A stretch of 64,000 nucleotides of DNA. It comes from Steinernema hermaphroditum. Its lineage: Eukaryota > Nematoda > Chromadorea > Rhabditida > Steinernematidae. The translations under genes were made by a program, and so were the position numbers. A model generated the notes under the pieces. The model worked only from the letters and a program-made list of their open reading frames with translations. It had not been told where the DNA came from and did no database searches. Below, in pieces: positions 1-12,400 of this stretch. The stretch's first letter is position 1. Each line of letters opens with the position of its first letter. Where the stretch lies: positions 11,308,769 to 11,372,768 of the forward strand of contig CM059624.1 of the NCBI GenBank assembly GCA_030435675.1, in the 5' to 3' direction.

Positions 1-988
1 GGCCCTATCTGTCTCGAATTGAAAGTTTTGCAGGAAACTAAGATAGTCCACAGGAAACCCAACGAGAGATAGGCGCGTTCGATCAGGCTCGTGCAGTTCT
101 ACAAGATCCAATCATAAAAATGCTATGGTACTTTGGAGCAGGAGGGTCAGATGCAGAACTCTTTGTGTGAACAAGGGCCCTATCTGTCTCGAATTGAAAG
201 TTTTGCAGGAAACTAAGATAGTCCACAGGAAATCCCAACGAGAGTAGGCGCGTTCGATCAGGCTCGTGCAGTTCTACAAGATCCAATCATAAAAATGCTA
301 TGGTACTTTGGAGCAGGAGGGTCAGATGCAGAACTCTTTGGTGTGAACAAGGGCCCTATCTGTCTCGAATTGAAAGTTTTGCAGGAAACTAAGATAGTCC
401 ACAGGAAATCCAACGAGAGTAGGCGCGTTCGATCAGGCTCGTGCAGTTCTACAAGATCCAATCATAAAAATGCTATGGTACTTTGGAGCAGGAGGGTCAG
501 ATGCAGAACTCTTTGTATGAACAAGGCCCTATCTGTCTCGAATTGAAAGTTTTGCAGGAAACTAAGATAGTCCACAGTAAATCCAACGGGAATAGGCGCG
601 TTCGATCAGGCTCGTGCAGTTCTACAAGAACCAATCATAAAAATGCTATGGTACTTTGGAGCAGGAGGGTCAGATGCAGAGCTCTTTGCATGAACAAGGC
701 CCTATCTGTCTCGAATTGAAAGTTTTGCAGGAAACTAAGATAGTCCACAGTAATCCCAACGGGAATAGGCGCGTTCGATCAGGCTCGTGCAGTTCTACAA
801 GATCCAATCATAAAAATGCTATGGTACTTTGGAGCAGGAGGGTCAGATGCAGAACTCTTGGTGTGAACAAGGGCCCTATCTGTCTCGAATTGAAAGTTTT
901 GCAGGAAACTAAGATAGTCCACAGGAAACCCAACGAGAGTAGGCGCGTTCGATCAGGCTCGTGCAGTTCTACAAGATCCAATCATAAA
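1..988 (+). repeat. Satellite array, inverted block left of gap
   Basis: About 5.7 tandem copies of the 173-bp satellite unit, reading in the opposite orientation to the main array (plus is used here as a label for this orientation). Landmarks recur every 173 bp, such as the GGAGCAGGAGGGTCAG box and TGCAGGAAACTAAGATAG. The box has the 173-bp length form and one unit carries the GAGCTCT variant, which matches subfamily C in the far right of the main array and not the subfamily A units just across the gap. Open frames of 67-83 residues on both strands are a by-product of the repeat and are not genes. Confidence 0.97.
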
Positions 989-1488
989 NNNNNNNNNNNN
1001 NNNNNNNNNNNNNNNNNNNNNNNNNNNNNNNNNNNNNNNNNNNNNNNNNNNNNNNNNNNNNNNNNNNNNNNNNNNNNNNNNNNNNNNNNNNNNNNNNNNN
1101 NNNNNNNNNNNNNNNNNNNNNNNNNNNNNNNNNNNNNNNNNNNNNNNNNNNNNNNNNNNNNNNNNNNNNNNNNNNNNNNNNNNNNNNNNNNNNNNNNNNN
1201 NNNNNNNNNNNNNNNNNNNNNNNNNNNNNNNNNNNNNNNNNNNNNNNNNNNNNNNNNNNNNNNNNNNNNNNNNNNNNNNNNNNNNNNNNNNNNNNNNNNN
1301 NNNNNNNNNNNNNNNNNNNNNNNNNNNNNNNNNNNNNNNNNNNNNNNNNNNNNNNNNNNNNNNNNNNNNNNNNNNNNNNNNNNNNNNNNNNNNNNNNNNN
1401 NNNNNNNNNNNNNNNNNNNNNNNNNNNNNNNNNNNNNNNNNNNNNNNNNNNNNNNNNNNNNNNNNNNNNNNNNNNNNNNNNNNNNNNN
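989..1488. other. Scaffold gap of exactly 500 N
   Basis: A run of exactly 500 N characters inside the satellite. A round number suggests a placeholder and not a measured distance. Repeat orientation flips across it, so the join may link pieces that are not adjacent in the genome. Confidence 0.99.
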
Positions 1489-4400
1489 ACTGCACGAGCC
1501 TGATTGAACGCGCCTATTCCCGCTCGGTTTACTGTGGACTATCTTAGTTTCCTGCAAAACTTTCAATTCGAGACAGTTAGGGCCTTGTTCATACAAAGAG
1601 TTCTGCATCTGACCCCTCCGCTCCAAAGTACCATAGCATTTTTATGATTGGATCTTGTAGAACTGCACGAGCCTGATCGAACGCGCCTATTCCCGTTCGG
1701 TTTACTGTGGACTATCTTAGTTTCCTGCAAAACTTTCAATTCGAGACAGATAGGGCCTTGTTCATACAAAGAGTTCTGCATCTGACCCCTCCGCTCCAAA
1801 GTACCATAGCATTTTTATGATTGGATCTTGTAGAACTGCACGAGCCTGATCGAACGCGCCTACTCTCGTTGGGTTTCCTGTGGACTATCTTAGTTTCCTG
1901 CAAAACTTTCAATTCGAGACAGCAGGGTCCTTGCTCATACAAAGAGTTCTGCATCTGACCCCTCCTGCTCCAAAGTACCATAGCATTTTTATGATTGGAT
2001 CTTGTAGAACTGCACGAGCCTGATTGAACGCGCCTACTCCCGTTGGATTTCCTGTGGACTATCTTAGTTTCCTGCAAAACTTTCAATTCGAGACAGACAG
2101 GGCCTTGTTCATACAAAGAGTTCTGCATCTGACCCTCCTGCTCCAAAGTACCATAGCATTTTTATGATTGGATCTTGTAGAACTGCACGAGCCTGATCGA
2201 ACGCGCCTACTCCCGTTGGTTTTACTGTGGACTATCTTAGTTTCCTGCAAAACTTTCAATTCGAGACAGCAGGGTCCTTGTTCATACAAAGAGTTATGCA
2301 TCTGACCCCTCCGCTCCAAAGTACCATAGCATTTTTATGATTGGATCTTGTAGAACTGCACGAGCCTGATCGAACGCGCCTATTCCCGCTCGGTTTACTG
2401 TGGACTATCTTAGTTTCCTGCAAAACTTTCAATTCGAGACAGCTAGGGCCTTGATCATACAAAGAGTTCTGCATCTGACCCCTCCTGCTCCAAAGTACCA
2501 TAGCATTTTTATGATTGGATCTTGTAGAACTGCACGAGCCTGATCGAACGCGCCTACTCCCGTTGGATTTACTGTGGACTATCTTAGTTTCCTGCAAAAC
2601 TTTCAATTCGAGACAGATGGGTCCTTGTTCATACAAAGAGTTATGCATCTGACCCCTCCGCTCCAAAGTACCATAGCATTTTTATGATTGGATCTTGTAG
2701 AACTGCACGAGCCTGATCGAACGCGCCTATTCCCGTTGGGATTACTGTGGACTATCTTAGTTTCCTGCAAAACTTTCAATTCGAGACAGACAGGGTCCTT
2801 GTTCATACAAAGAGTTCTGCATCTGACCCCTCCTGCTCCAAAGTACCATAGCATTTTTATGATTGGATCTTGTAGAACTGCACGAGCCTGATCGAACGCG
2901 CCTATTCCCGTTGGGTTTCCTGTGGACTATCTTAGTTTCCTGCAAAACTTTCAATTCGAGACAGCAGGGTCCTTGTTCATACAAAGAGTTATGCATCTGA
3001 CCCCTCCTGCTCCAAAGTACCATAGCATTTTTATGATTGGATCTTGTAGAACTGCACGAGCCTGATCGAACGCGCCTACTCCCGTTGGGTTTACTGTGGA
3101 CTATCTTAGTTTCCTGCAAAACTTTCAATTCGAGACAGCAGGGTCCTTGCTCATACAAAGAGTTCTGCATCTGACCCCTCCGCTCCAAAGTACCATAGCA
3201 TTTTTATGATTGGATCTTGTAGAACTGCACGAGCCTGATCGAATGCGCCTATTCCCGCTCGGTTTACTGTGGACTATCTTAGTTTCCTGCAAAACTTTCA
3301 ATTCGAGACAGATAGGGCCTTGTTCATACAAAGAGTTCTGCATCTGACCCCTCCGCTCCAAAGTACCATAGCATTTTTATGATTGGATCTTGTAGAACTG
3401 CACGAGCCTGATCGAATGCGCCTATTCCCGCTCGGTTTACTGTGGACTATCTTAGTTTCCTGCAAAACTTTCAATTCGAGACAGCAGGGTCCTTGCTCAT
3501 ACAAAGAGTTCTGCATCTGACCCCTCCGCTCCAAAGTACCATAGCATTTTTATGATTGGATCTTGTAGAACTGCACGAGCCTGATCGAACGCGCCTATTC
3601 CCGCTCGGTTTACTGTGGACTATCTTAGTTTCCTGCAAAACTTTCAATTCGAGACAGACAGGGTCCTTGTTCATACAAAGAGTTCTGCATCTGACCCCTC
3701 CTGCTCCAAAGTACCATAGCATTTTTATGATTGGATCTTGTAGAACTGCACGAGCCTGATCGAACGCGCCTATTCCCGCTGGGTTTACTGTGGACTATCT
3801 TAGTTTCCTGCAAAACTTTCAATTCGAGACAGCAGTGTCCTTGCTCATACAAAGAGTTCTGCATCTGACCCCTCCTGCTCCAAAGTACCATAGCATTTTT
3901 ATGATTGGATCTTGTAGAACTGCACGAGCCTGATCGAATGCGCCTATTCCCGCTCGGTTTACTGTGGACTATCTTAGTTTCCTGCAAAACTTTCAATTCG
4001 AGACAGCAGGGTCCTTGTTCATACAAAGAGTTATGCATCTGACCCCTCCTGCTCCAAAGTACCATAGCATTTTTATGATTGGATCTTGTAGAACTGCACG
4101 AGCCTGATCGAACGCGCCTATTCCCGCTCGGTTTACTGTGGACTATCTTAGTTTCCTGCAAAACTTTCAATTCGAGACAGATAGGGCCTTGTTCATACAA
4201 AGAGTTCTGCATCTGACCCCTCCTGCTCCAAAGTACCATAGCATTTTTATGATTGGATCTTGTAGAACTGCACGAGCCTGATCGAATGCGCCTATTCCCG
4301 CTGGGTTTACTGTGGACTATCTTAGTTTCCTGCAAAACTTTCAATTCGAGACAGCAGGGTCCTTGTTCATACAAAGAGTTATGCATCTGACCCCTCCTGC

Positions 4401-6442
4401 TCCAAAGTACCATAGCATTTTTATGATTGGATCTTGTAGAACTGCACGAGCCTGATCGAACGCGCCTATTCCCGTTCGGTTTACTGTGGACTATCTTAGT
4501 TTCCTGCAAAACTTTCAATTCGAGACAGCAGGGTCCTTGTTCATACAAAGAGTTCTGCATCTGACCCCTCCTGCTCCAAAGTACCATAGCATTTTTATGA
4601 TTGGATCTTGTAGAACTGCACGAGCCTGATCGAACGCGCCTATTCCCGCTCGGTTTACTGTGGACTATCTTAGTTTCCTGCAAAACTTTCAATTCGAGAC
4701 AGCAGGGTCCTTGCTCATACAAAGAGTTCTGCATCTGACCCCTCCTGCTCCAAAGTACCATAGCATTTTTATGATTGGATCTTGTAGAACTGCACGAGCC
4801 TGATCGAATGCGCCTATTCCCGCTCGGTTTACTGTGGACTATCTTAGTTTCCTGCAAAACTTTCAATTCGAGACAGCAGGGTCCTTGCTCATACAAAGAG
4901 TTCTGCATCTGACCCCTCCGCTCCAAAGTACCATAGCATTTTTATGATTGGATCTTGTAGAACTGCACGAGCCTGATCGAACGCGCCTATTCCCGCTCGG
5001 TTTACTGTGGACTATCTTAGTTTCCTGCAAAACTTTCAATTCGAGACAGCAGGGTCCTTGCTCATACAAAGAGTTCTGCATCTGACCCCTCCTGCTCCAA
5101 AGTACCATAGCATTTTTATGATTGGATCTTGTAGAACTGCACGAGCCTGATCGAACGCGCCTATTCCCGCTCGGTTTACTGTGGACTATCTTAGTTTCCT
5201 GCAAAACTTTCAATTCGAGACAGCAGGGTCCTTGCTCATACAAAGAGTTCTGCATCTGACCCCTCCTGCTCCAAAGTACCATAGCATTTTTATGATTGGA
5301 TCTTGTAGAACTGCACGAGCCTGATCGAACGCGCCTATTCCCGCTCGGTTTACTGTGGACTATCTTAGTTTCCTGCAAAACTTTCAATTCGAGACAGATA
5401 GGGTCCTTGCTCATACAAAGAGTTCTGCATCTGACCCCTCCTGCTCCAAAGTACCATAGCATTTTTATGATTGGATCTTGTAGAACTGCACGAGCCTGAT
5501 CGAATGCGCCTATTCCCGCTCGGTTTACTGTGGACTATCTTAGTTTCCTGCAAAACTTTCAATTCGAGACAGCAGGGTCCTTGCTCATACAAAGAGTTCT
5601 GCATCTGACCCCTCCGCTCCAAAGTACCATAGCATTTTTATGATTGGATCTTGTAGAACTGCACGAGCCTGATCGAACGCGCCTATTCCCGTTGGGTTTA
5701 CTGTGGACTATCTTAGTTTCCTGCAAAACTTTCAATTCGAGACAGATAGGGTCCTTGTTCATACAAAGAGTTCTGCATCTGACCCCTCCTGCTCCAAAGT
5801 ACCATAGCATTTTTATGATTGGATCTTGTAGAACTGCACGAGCCTGATCGAATGCGCCTATTCCCGCTCGGTTTACTGTGGACTATCTTAGTTTCCTGCA
5901 AAACTTTCAATTCGAGACAGCAGGGTCCTTGCTCATACAAAGAGTTCTGCATCTGACCCCTCCGCTCCAAAGTACCATAGCATTTTTATGATTGGATCTT
6001 GTAGAACTGCACGAGCCTGATCGAACGCGCCTATTCCCGTTGGGTTTACTGTGGACTATCTTAGTTTCCTGCAAAACTTTCAATTCGAGACAGCAGGGTC
6101 CTTGCTCATACAAAGAGTTCTGCATCTGACCCCTCCTGCTCCAAAGTACCATAGCATTTTTATGATTGGATCTTGTAGAACTGCACGAGCCTGATCGAAC
6201 GCGCCTATTCCCGCTTGGATTTCCTGTGGACTATCTTAGTTTCCTGCAAAACTTTCAATTCGAGACAGCAGGGTCCTTGCTCATACAAAGAGTTCTGCAT
6301 CTGACCCCTCCTGCTCCAAAGTACCATAGCATTTTTATGATTGGATCTTGTAGAACTGCACGAGCCTGATCGAACGCGCCTATTCCCGCTCGGTTTACTG
6401 TGGACTATCTTAGTTTCCTGCAAAACTTTCAATTCGAGACAG
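1489..6442 (-). repeat. Satellite array, subfamily A
   Basis: About 28 tandem units. The diagnostic variant is TTCCCGCTCGGTTTACTG (or the GTTCGG/GTTGGG forms). Many units have the longer CCCCTCCTGCTCC box, which makes them 174 bp. Because 174 is 58 codons, runs of these units stay open in one frame; the longest is 433 residues, 3625-4926 on the minus strand. I treat this as a length artefact: neighbouring 173-bp units break frame, there is no initiation context, and other frames are open too. Confidence 0.95.
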
Positions 6443-6491
6443 TAGGGTCCTTGCTTTTTTGCAAACTTTCAATTGAGACAGTAGGGCCTTG
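6420..6491. repeat. Aberrant junction: partial unit duplication
   Basis: A normal unit runs to about 6455 and is followed by a T-run (6455-6460). The sequence then restarts at GCAAACTTTCAATTGAGACA, a shortened second copy of the segment at about 6420-6453. The roughly 35-bp partial duplication has two single-base deletions compared with the normal copy. It lies exactly where subfamily A gives way to subfamily B. Confidence 0.85.
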
Positions 6492-9400
6492 TTCATACAA
6501 AGAGTTCTGCATCTGACCCCTCCGCTCCAAAGTACCATAGCATTTTTATGATTGGATCTTGTAGAACTGCACGAGCCTGATTGAACGCGCCTATTCTCGT
6601 TGGATTTCCTGTGGACTATCTTAGTTTCCTGCAAAACTTTCAATTCGAGACAGCAGGGTCCTTGTTCATACAAAGAGTTATGCATCTGACCCCTCCGCTC
6701 CAAAGTACCATAGCATTTTTATGATTGGATCTTGTAGAACTGCACGAGCCTGATTGAACGCGCCTACTCTCGTTGGATTTCCTGTGGACTATCTTAGTTT
6801 CCTGCAAAACTTTCAATTCGAGACAGCAGGGTCCTTGTTCATACAAAGAGTTCTGCATCTGACCCCTCCGCTCCAAAGTACCATAGCATTTTTATGATTG
6901 GATCTTGTAGAACTGCACGAGCCTGATCGAACGCGCCTACTCTCGTTGGATTTCCTGTGGACTATCTTAGTTTCCTGCAAAACTTTCAATTCGAGACAGC
7001 AGGGTCCTTGTTCATACAAAGAGTTATGCATCTGACCCCTCCGCTCCAAAGTACCATAGCATTTTTATGATTGGATCTTGTAGAACTGCACGAGCCTGAT
7101 TGAACGCGCCTACTCTCGTTGGATTTCCTGTGGACTATCTTAGTTTCCTGCAAAACTTTCAATTCGAGACAGTAGGGCCTTGTTCATACAAAGAGTTCTG
7201 CATCTGACCCCTCCGCTCCAAAGTACCATAGCATTTTTATGATTGGATCTTGTAGAACTGCACGAGCCTGATCGAACGCGCCTATTCCCGTTGGATTTCC
7301 TGTGGACTATCTTAGTTTCCTGCAAAACTTTCAATTCGAGACAGCAGGGTCCTTGCTCATACAAAGAGTTATGCATCTGACCCCTCCGCTCCAAAGTACC
7401 ATAGCATTTTTATGATTGGATCTTGTAGAACTGCACGAGCCTGATCGAACGCGCCTACTCTCGTTGGATTTCCTGTGGACTATCTTAGTTTCCTGCAAAA
7501 CTTTCAATTCGAGACAGCAGGGTCCTTGTTCATACAAAGAGTTCTGCATCTGACCCCTCCGCTCCAAAGTACCATAGCATTTTTATGATTGGATCTTGTA
7601 GAACTGCACGAGCCTGATTGAACGCGCCTACTCTCGTTGGATTTCCTGTGGACTATCTTAGTTTCCTGCAAAACTTTCAATTCGAGACAGAAGGGTCCTT
7701 GTTCATACAAAGAGTTATGCATCTGACCCCTCCGCTCCAAAGTACCATAGCATTTTTATGATTGGATCTTGTAGAACTGCACGAGCCTGATTGAACGCGC
7801 CTACTCTCGTTGGATTTCCTGTGGACTATCTTAGTTTCCTGCAAAACTTTCAATTCGAGACAGCAGGGTCCTTGTTCATACAAAGAGTTATGCATCTGAC
7901 CCCTCCGCTCCAAAGTACCATAGCATTTTTATGATTGGATCTTGTAGAACTGCACGAGCCTGATTGAACGCGCCTACTCTCGTTGGATTTCCTGTGGACT
8001 ATCTTAGTTTCCTGCAAAACTTTCAATTCGAGACAGCAGTGTCCTTGCTCATACAAAGAGTTCTGCATCTGACCCTCCTGCTCCAAAGTACCATAGCATT
8101 TTTATGATTGGATCTTGTAGAACTGCACGAGCCTGATCGAACGCGCCTACTCTCGTTGGATTTCCTGTGGACTATCTTAGTTTCCTGCAAAACTTTCAAT
8201 TCGAGACAGCAGTGTCCTTGCTCATACAAAGAGTTCTGCATCTGACCCCTCCGCTCCAAAGTACCATAGCATTTTTATGATTGGATCTTGTAGAACTGCA
8301 CGAGCCTGATCGAACGCGCCTACTCTCGTTGGATTTACTGTGGACTATCTTAGTTTCCTGCAAAACTTTCAATTCGAGACAGCAGGGCCCTTGTTCATAC
8401 AAAGAGTTCTGCATCTGACCCCTCCGCTCCAAAGTACCATAGCATTTTTATGATTGGATCTTGTAGAACTGCACGAGCCTGATTGAACGCGCCTACTCTC
8501 GTTGGATTTCCTGTGGACTATCTTAGTTTCCTGCAAAACTTTCAATTCGAGACAGCAGGGTCCTTGTTCATACAAAGAGTTCTGCATCTGACCCTCCTGC
8601 TCCAAAGTACCATAGCATTTTTATGATTGGATCTTGTAGAACTGCACGAGCCTGATTGAACGCGCCTACTCTCGTTGGATTTCCTGTGGACTATCTTAGT
8701 TTCCTGCAAAACTTTCAATTCGAGACAGCAGTGTCCTTGCTCATACAAAGAGTTCTGCATCTGACCCTCCTGCTCCAAAGTACCATAGCATTTTTATGAT
8801 TGGATCTTGTAGAACTGCACGAGCCTGATTGAACGCGCCTACTCTCGTTGGATTTCCTGTGGACTATCTTAGTTTCCTGCAAAACTTTCAATTCGAGACA
8901 GCAGGGCCTTGTTCATACAAAGAGTTCTGCATCTGACCCCTCCTGCTCCAAAGTACCATAGCATTTTTATGATTGGATCTTGTAGAACTGCACGAGCCTG
9001 ATCGAACGCGCCTACTCTCGTTGGGTTTCCTGTGGACTATCTTAGTTTCCTGCAAAACTTTCAATTCGAGACAGCAGGGGCCTTGTTCATACAAAGAGTT
9101 CTGCATCTGACCCCTCCGCTCCAAAGTACCATAGCATTTTTATGATTGGATCTTGTAGAACTGCACGAGCCTGATTGAACGCGCCTACTCTCGTTGGATT
9201 TCCTGTGGACTATCTTAGTTTCCTGCAAAACTTTCAATTCGAGACAGCAGGGTCCTTGTTCATACAAAGAGTTCTGCATCTGACCCCTCCGCTCCAAAGT
9301 ACCATAGCATTTTTATGATTGGATCTTGTAGAACTGCACGAGCCTGATCGAACGCGCCTATTCTCGTTGGGTTTACTGTGGACTATCTTAGTTTCCTGCA

Positions 9401-12400
9401 AAACTTTCAATTCGAGACAGATAGGGCCTTGTTCATACAAAGAGTTATGCATCTGACCCCTCCGCTCCAAAGTACCATAGCATTTTTATGATTGGATCTT
9501 GTAGAACTGCACGAGCCTGATTGAACGCGCCTACTCTCGTTGGATTTCCTGTGGACTATCTTAGTTTCCTGCAAAACTTTCAATTCGAGACAGCAGGGTC
9601 CTTGTTCATACAAAGAGTTATGCATCTGACCCCTCCGCTCCAAAGTACCATAGCATTTTTATGATTGGATCTTGTAGAACTGCACGAGCCTGATTGAACG
9701 CGCCTACTCTCGTTGGATTTCCTGTGGACTATCTTAGTTTCCTGCAAAACTTTCAATTCGAGACAGCAGTGTCCTTGCTCATACAAAGAGTTCTGCATCT
9801 GACCCCTCCGCTCCAAAGTACCATAGCATTTTTATGATTGGATCTTGTAGAACTGCACGAGCCTGATCGAACGCGCCTACTCTCGTTGGATTTCCTGTGG
9901 ACTATCTTAGTTTCCTGCAAAACTTTCAATTCGAGACAGCAGGGTCCTTGTTCATACAAAGAGTTATGCATCTGACCCCTCCGCTCCAAAGTACCATAGC
10001 ATTTTTATGATTGGATCTTGTAGAACTGCACGAGCCTGATTGAACGCGCCTACTCTCGTTGGATTTCCTGTGGACTATCTTAGTTTCCTGCAAAACTTTC
10101 AATTCGAGACAGTTAGGGCCCTTGCTCATACAAAGAGTTCTGCATCTGACCCCTCCGCTCCAAAGTACCATAGCATTTTTATGATTGGATCTTGTAGAAC
10201 TGCACGAGCCTGATCGAACGCGCCTACTCTCGTTGGATTTCCTGTGGACTATCTTAGTTTCCTGCAAAACTTTCAATTCGAGACAGCAGGGTCCTTGTTC
10301 ATACAAAGAGTTATGCATCTGACCCCTCCGCTCCAAAGTACCATAGCATTTTTATGATTGGATCTTGTAGAACTGCACGAGCCTGATCGAACGCGCCTAC
10401 TCTCGTTGGATTTCCTGTGGACTATCTTAGTTTCCTGCAAAACTTTCAATTCGAGACAGAAGGGGCCTTGTTCATACAAAGAGTTCTGCATCTGACCCCT
10501 CCGCTCCAAAGTACCATAGCATTTTTATGATTGGATCTTGTAGAACTGCACGAGCCTGATTGAACGCGCCTACTCTCGTTGGATTTCCTGTGGACTATCT
10601 TAGTTTCCTGCAAAACTTTCAATTCGAGACAGCAGGGTCCTTGTTCATACAAAGAGTTATGCATCTGACCCCTCCGCTCCAAAGTACCATAGCATTTTTA
10701 TGATTGGATCTTGTAGAACTGCACGAGCCTGATTGAACGCGCCTACTCTCGTTGGATTTCCTGTGGACTATCTTAGTTTCCTGCAAAACTTTCAATTCGA
10801 GACAGCAGTGTCCTTGCTCATACAAAGAGTTCTGCATCTGACCCCTCCGCTCCAAAGTACCATAGCATTTTTATGATTGGATCTTGTAGAACTGCACGAG
10901 CCTGATTGAACGCGCCTACTCTCGTTGGATTTCCTGTGGACTATCTTAGTTTCCTGCAAAACTTTCAATTCGAGACAGAAGGGTCCTTGTTCATACAAAG
11001 AGTTATGCATCTGACCCCTCCGCTCCAAAGTACCATAGCATTTTTATGATTGGATCTTGTAGAACTGCACGAGCCTGATTGAACGCGCCTACTCTCGTTG
11101 GATTTCCTGTGGACTATCTTAGTTTCCTGCAAAACTTTCAATTCGAGACAGCAGTGTCCTTGCTCATACAAAGAGTTCTGCATCTGACCCCTCCGCTCCA
11201 AAGTACCATAGCATTTTTATGATTGGATCTTGTAGAACTGCACGAGCCTGATTGAACGCGCCTACTCTCGTTGGATTTCCTGTGGACTATCTTAGTTTCC
11301 TGCAAAACTTTCAATTCGAGACAGCAGGGCCCTTGCTCATACAAAGAGTTCTGCATCTGACCCCTCCTGCTCCAAAGTACCATAGCATTTTTATGATTGG
11401 ATCTTGTAGAACTGCACGAGCCTGATTGAACGCGCCTACTCTCGTTGGATTTCCTGTGGACTATCTTAGTTTCCTGCAAAACTTTCAATTCGAGACAGAA
11501 GGGTCCTTGTTCATACAAAGAGTTCTGCATCTGACCCCTCCGCTCCAAAGTACCATAGCATTTTTATGATTGGATCTTGTAGAACTGCACGAGCCTGATT
11601 GAACGCGCCTACTCTCGTTGGATTTCCTGTGGACTATCTTAGTTTCCTGCAAAACTTTCAATTCGAGACAGATAGGGCCTTGTTCATACAAAGAGTTCTG
11701 CATCTGACCCCTCCGCTCCAAAGTACCATAGCATTTTTATGATTGGATCTTGTAGAACTGCACGAGCCTGATTGAACGCGCCTACTCTCGTTGGATTTCC
11801 TGTGGACTATCTTAGTTTCCTGCAAAACTTTCAATTCGAGACAGCAGGGCCCTTGCTCATACAAAGAGTTCTGCATCTGACCCCTCCGCTCCAAAGTACC
11901 ATAGCATTTTTATGATTGGATCTTGTAGAACTGCACGAGCCTGATCGAACGCGCCTACTCTCGTTGGATTTCCTGTGGACTATCTTAGTTTCCTGCAAAA
12001 CTTTCAATTCGAGACAGCAGGGCCCTTGCTCACACCAAGAGTTCTGCATCTGACCCCTCCGCTCCAAAGTACCATAGCATTTTTATGATTGGATCTTGTA
12101 GAACTGCACGAGCCTGATTGAACGCGCCTACTCTCGTTGGATTTCCTGTGGACTATCTTAGTTTCCTGCAAAACTTTCAATTCGAGACAGCAGGGCCCTT
12201 GATCATACAAAGAGTTCTGCATCTGACCCCTCCGCTCCAAAGTACCATAGCATTTTTATGATTGGATCTTGTAGAACTGCACGAGCCTGATTGAACGCGC
12301 CTACTCTCGTTGGATTTCCTGTGGACTATCTTAGTTTCCTGCAAAACTTTCAATTCGAGACAGCAGTGTCCTTGCTCATACAAAGAGTTCTGCATCTGAC

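Noticed and set aside
1..988. tRNA B-box-like GTTCGATC in each unit, suggesting a tRNA-derived element
   Set aside because: The match is incomplete, there is no A box at the right distance and no cloverleaf.
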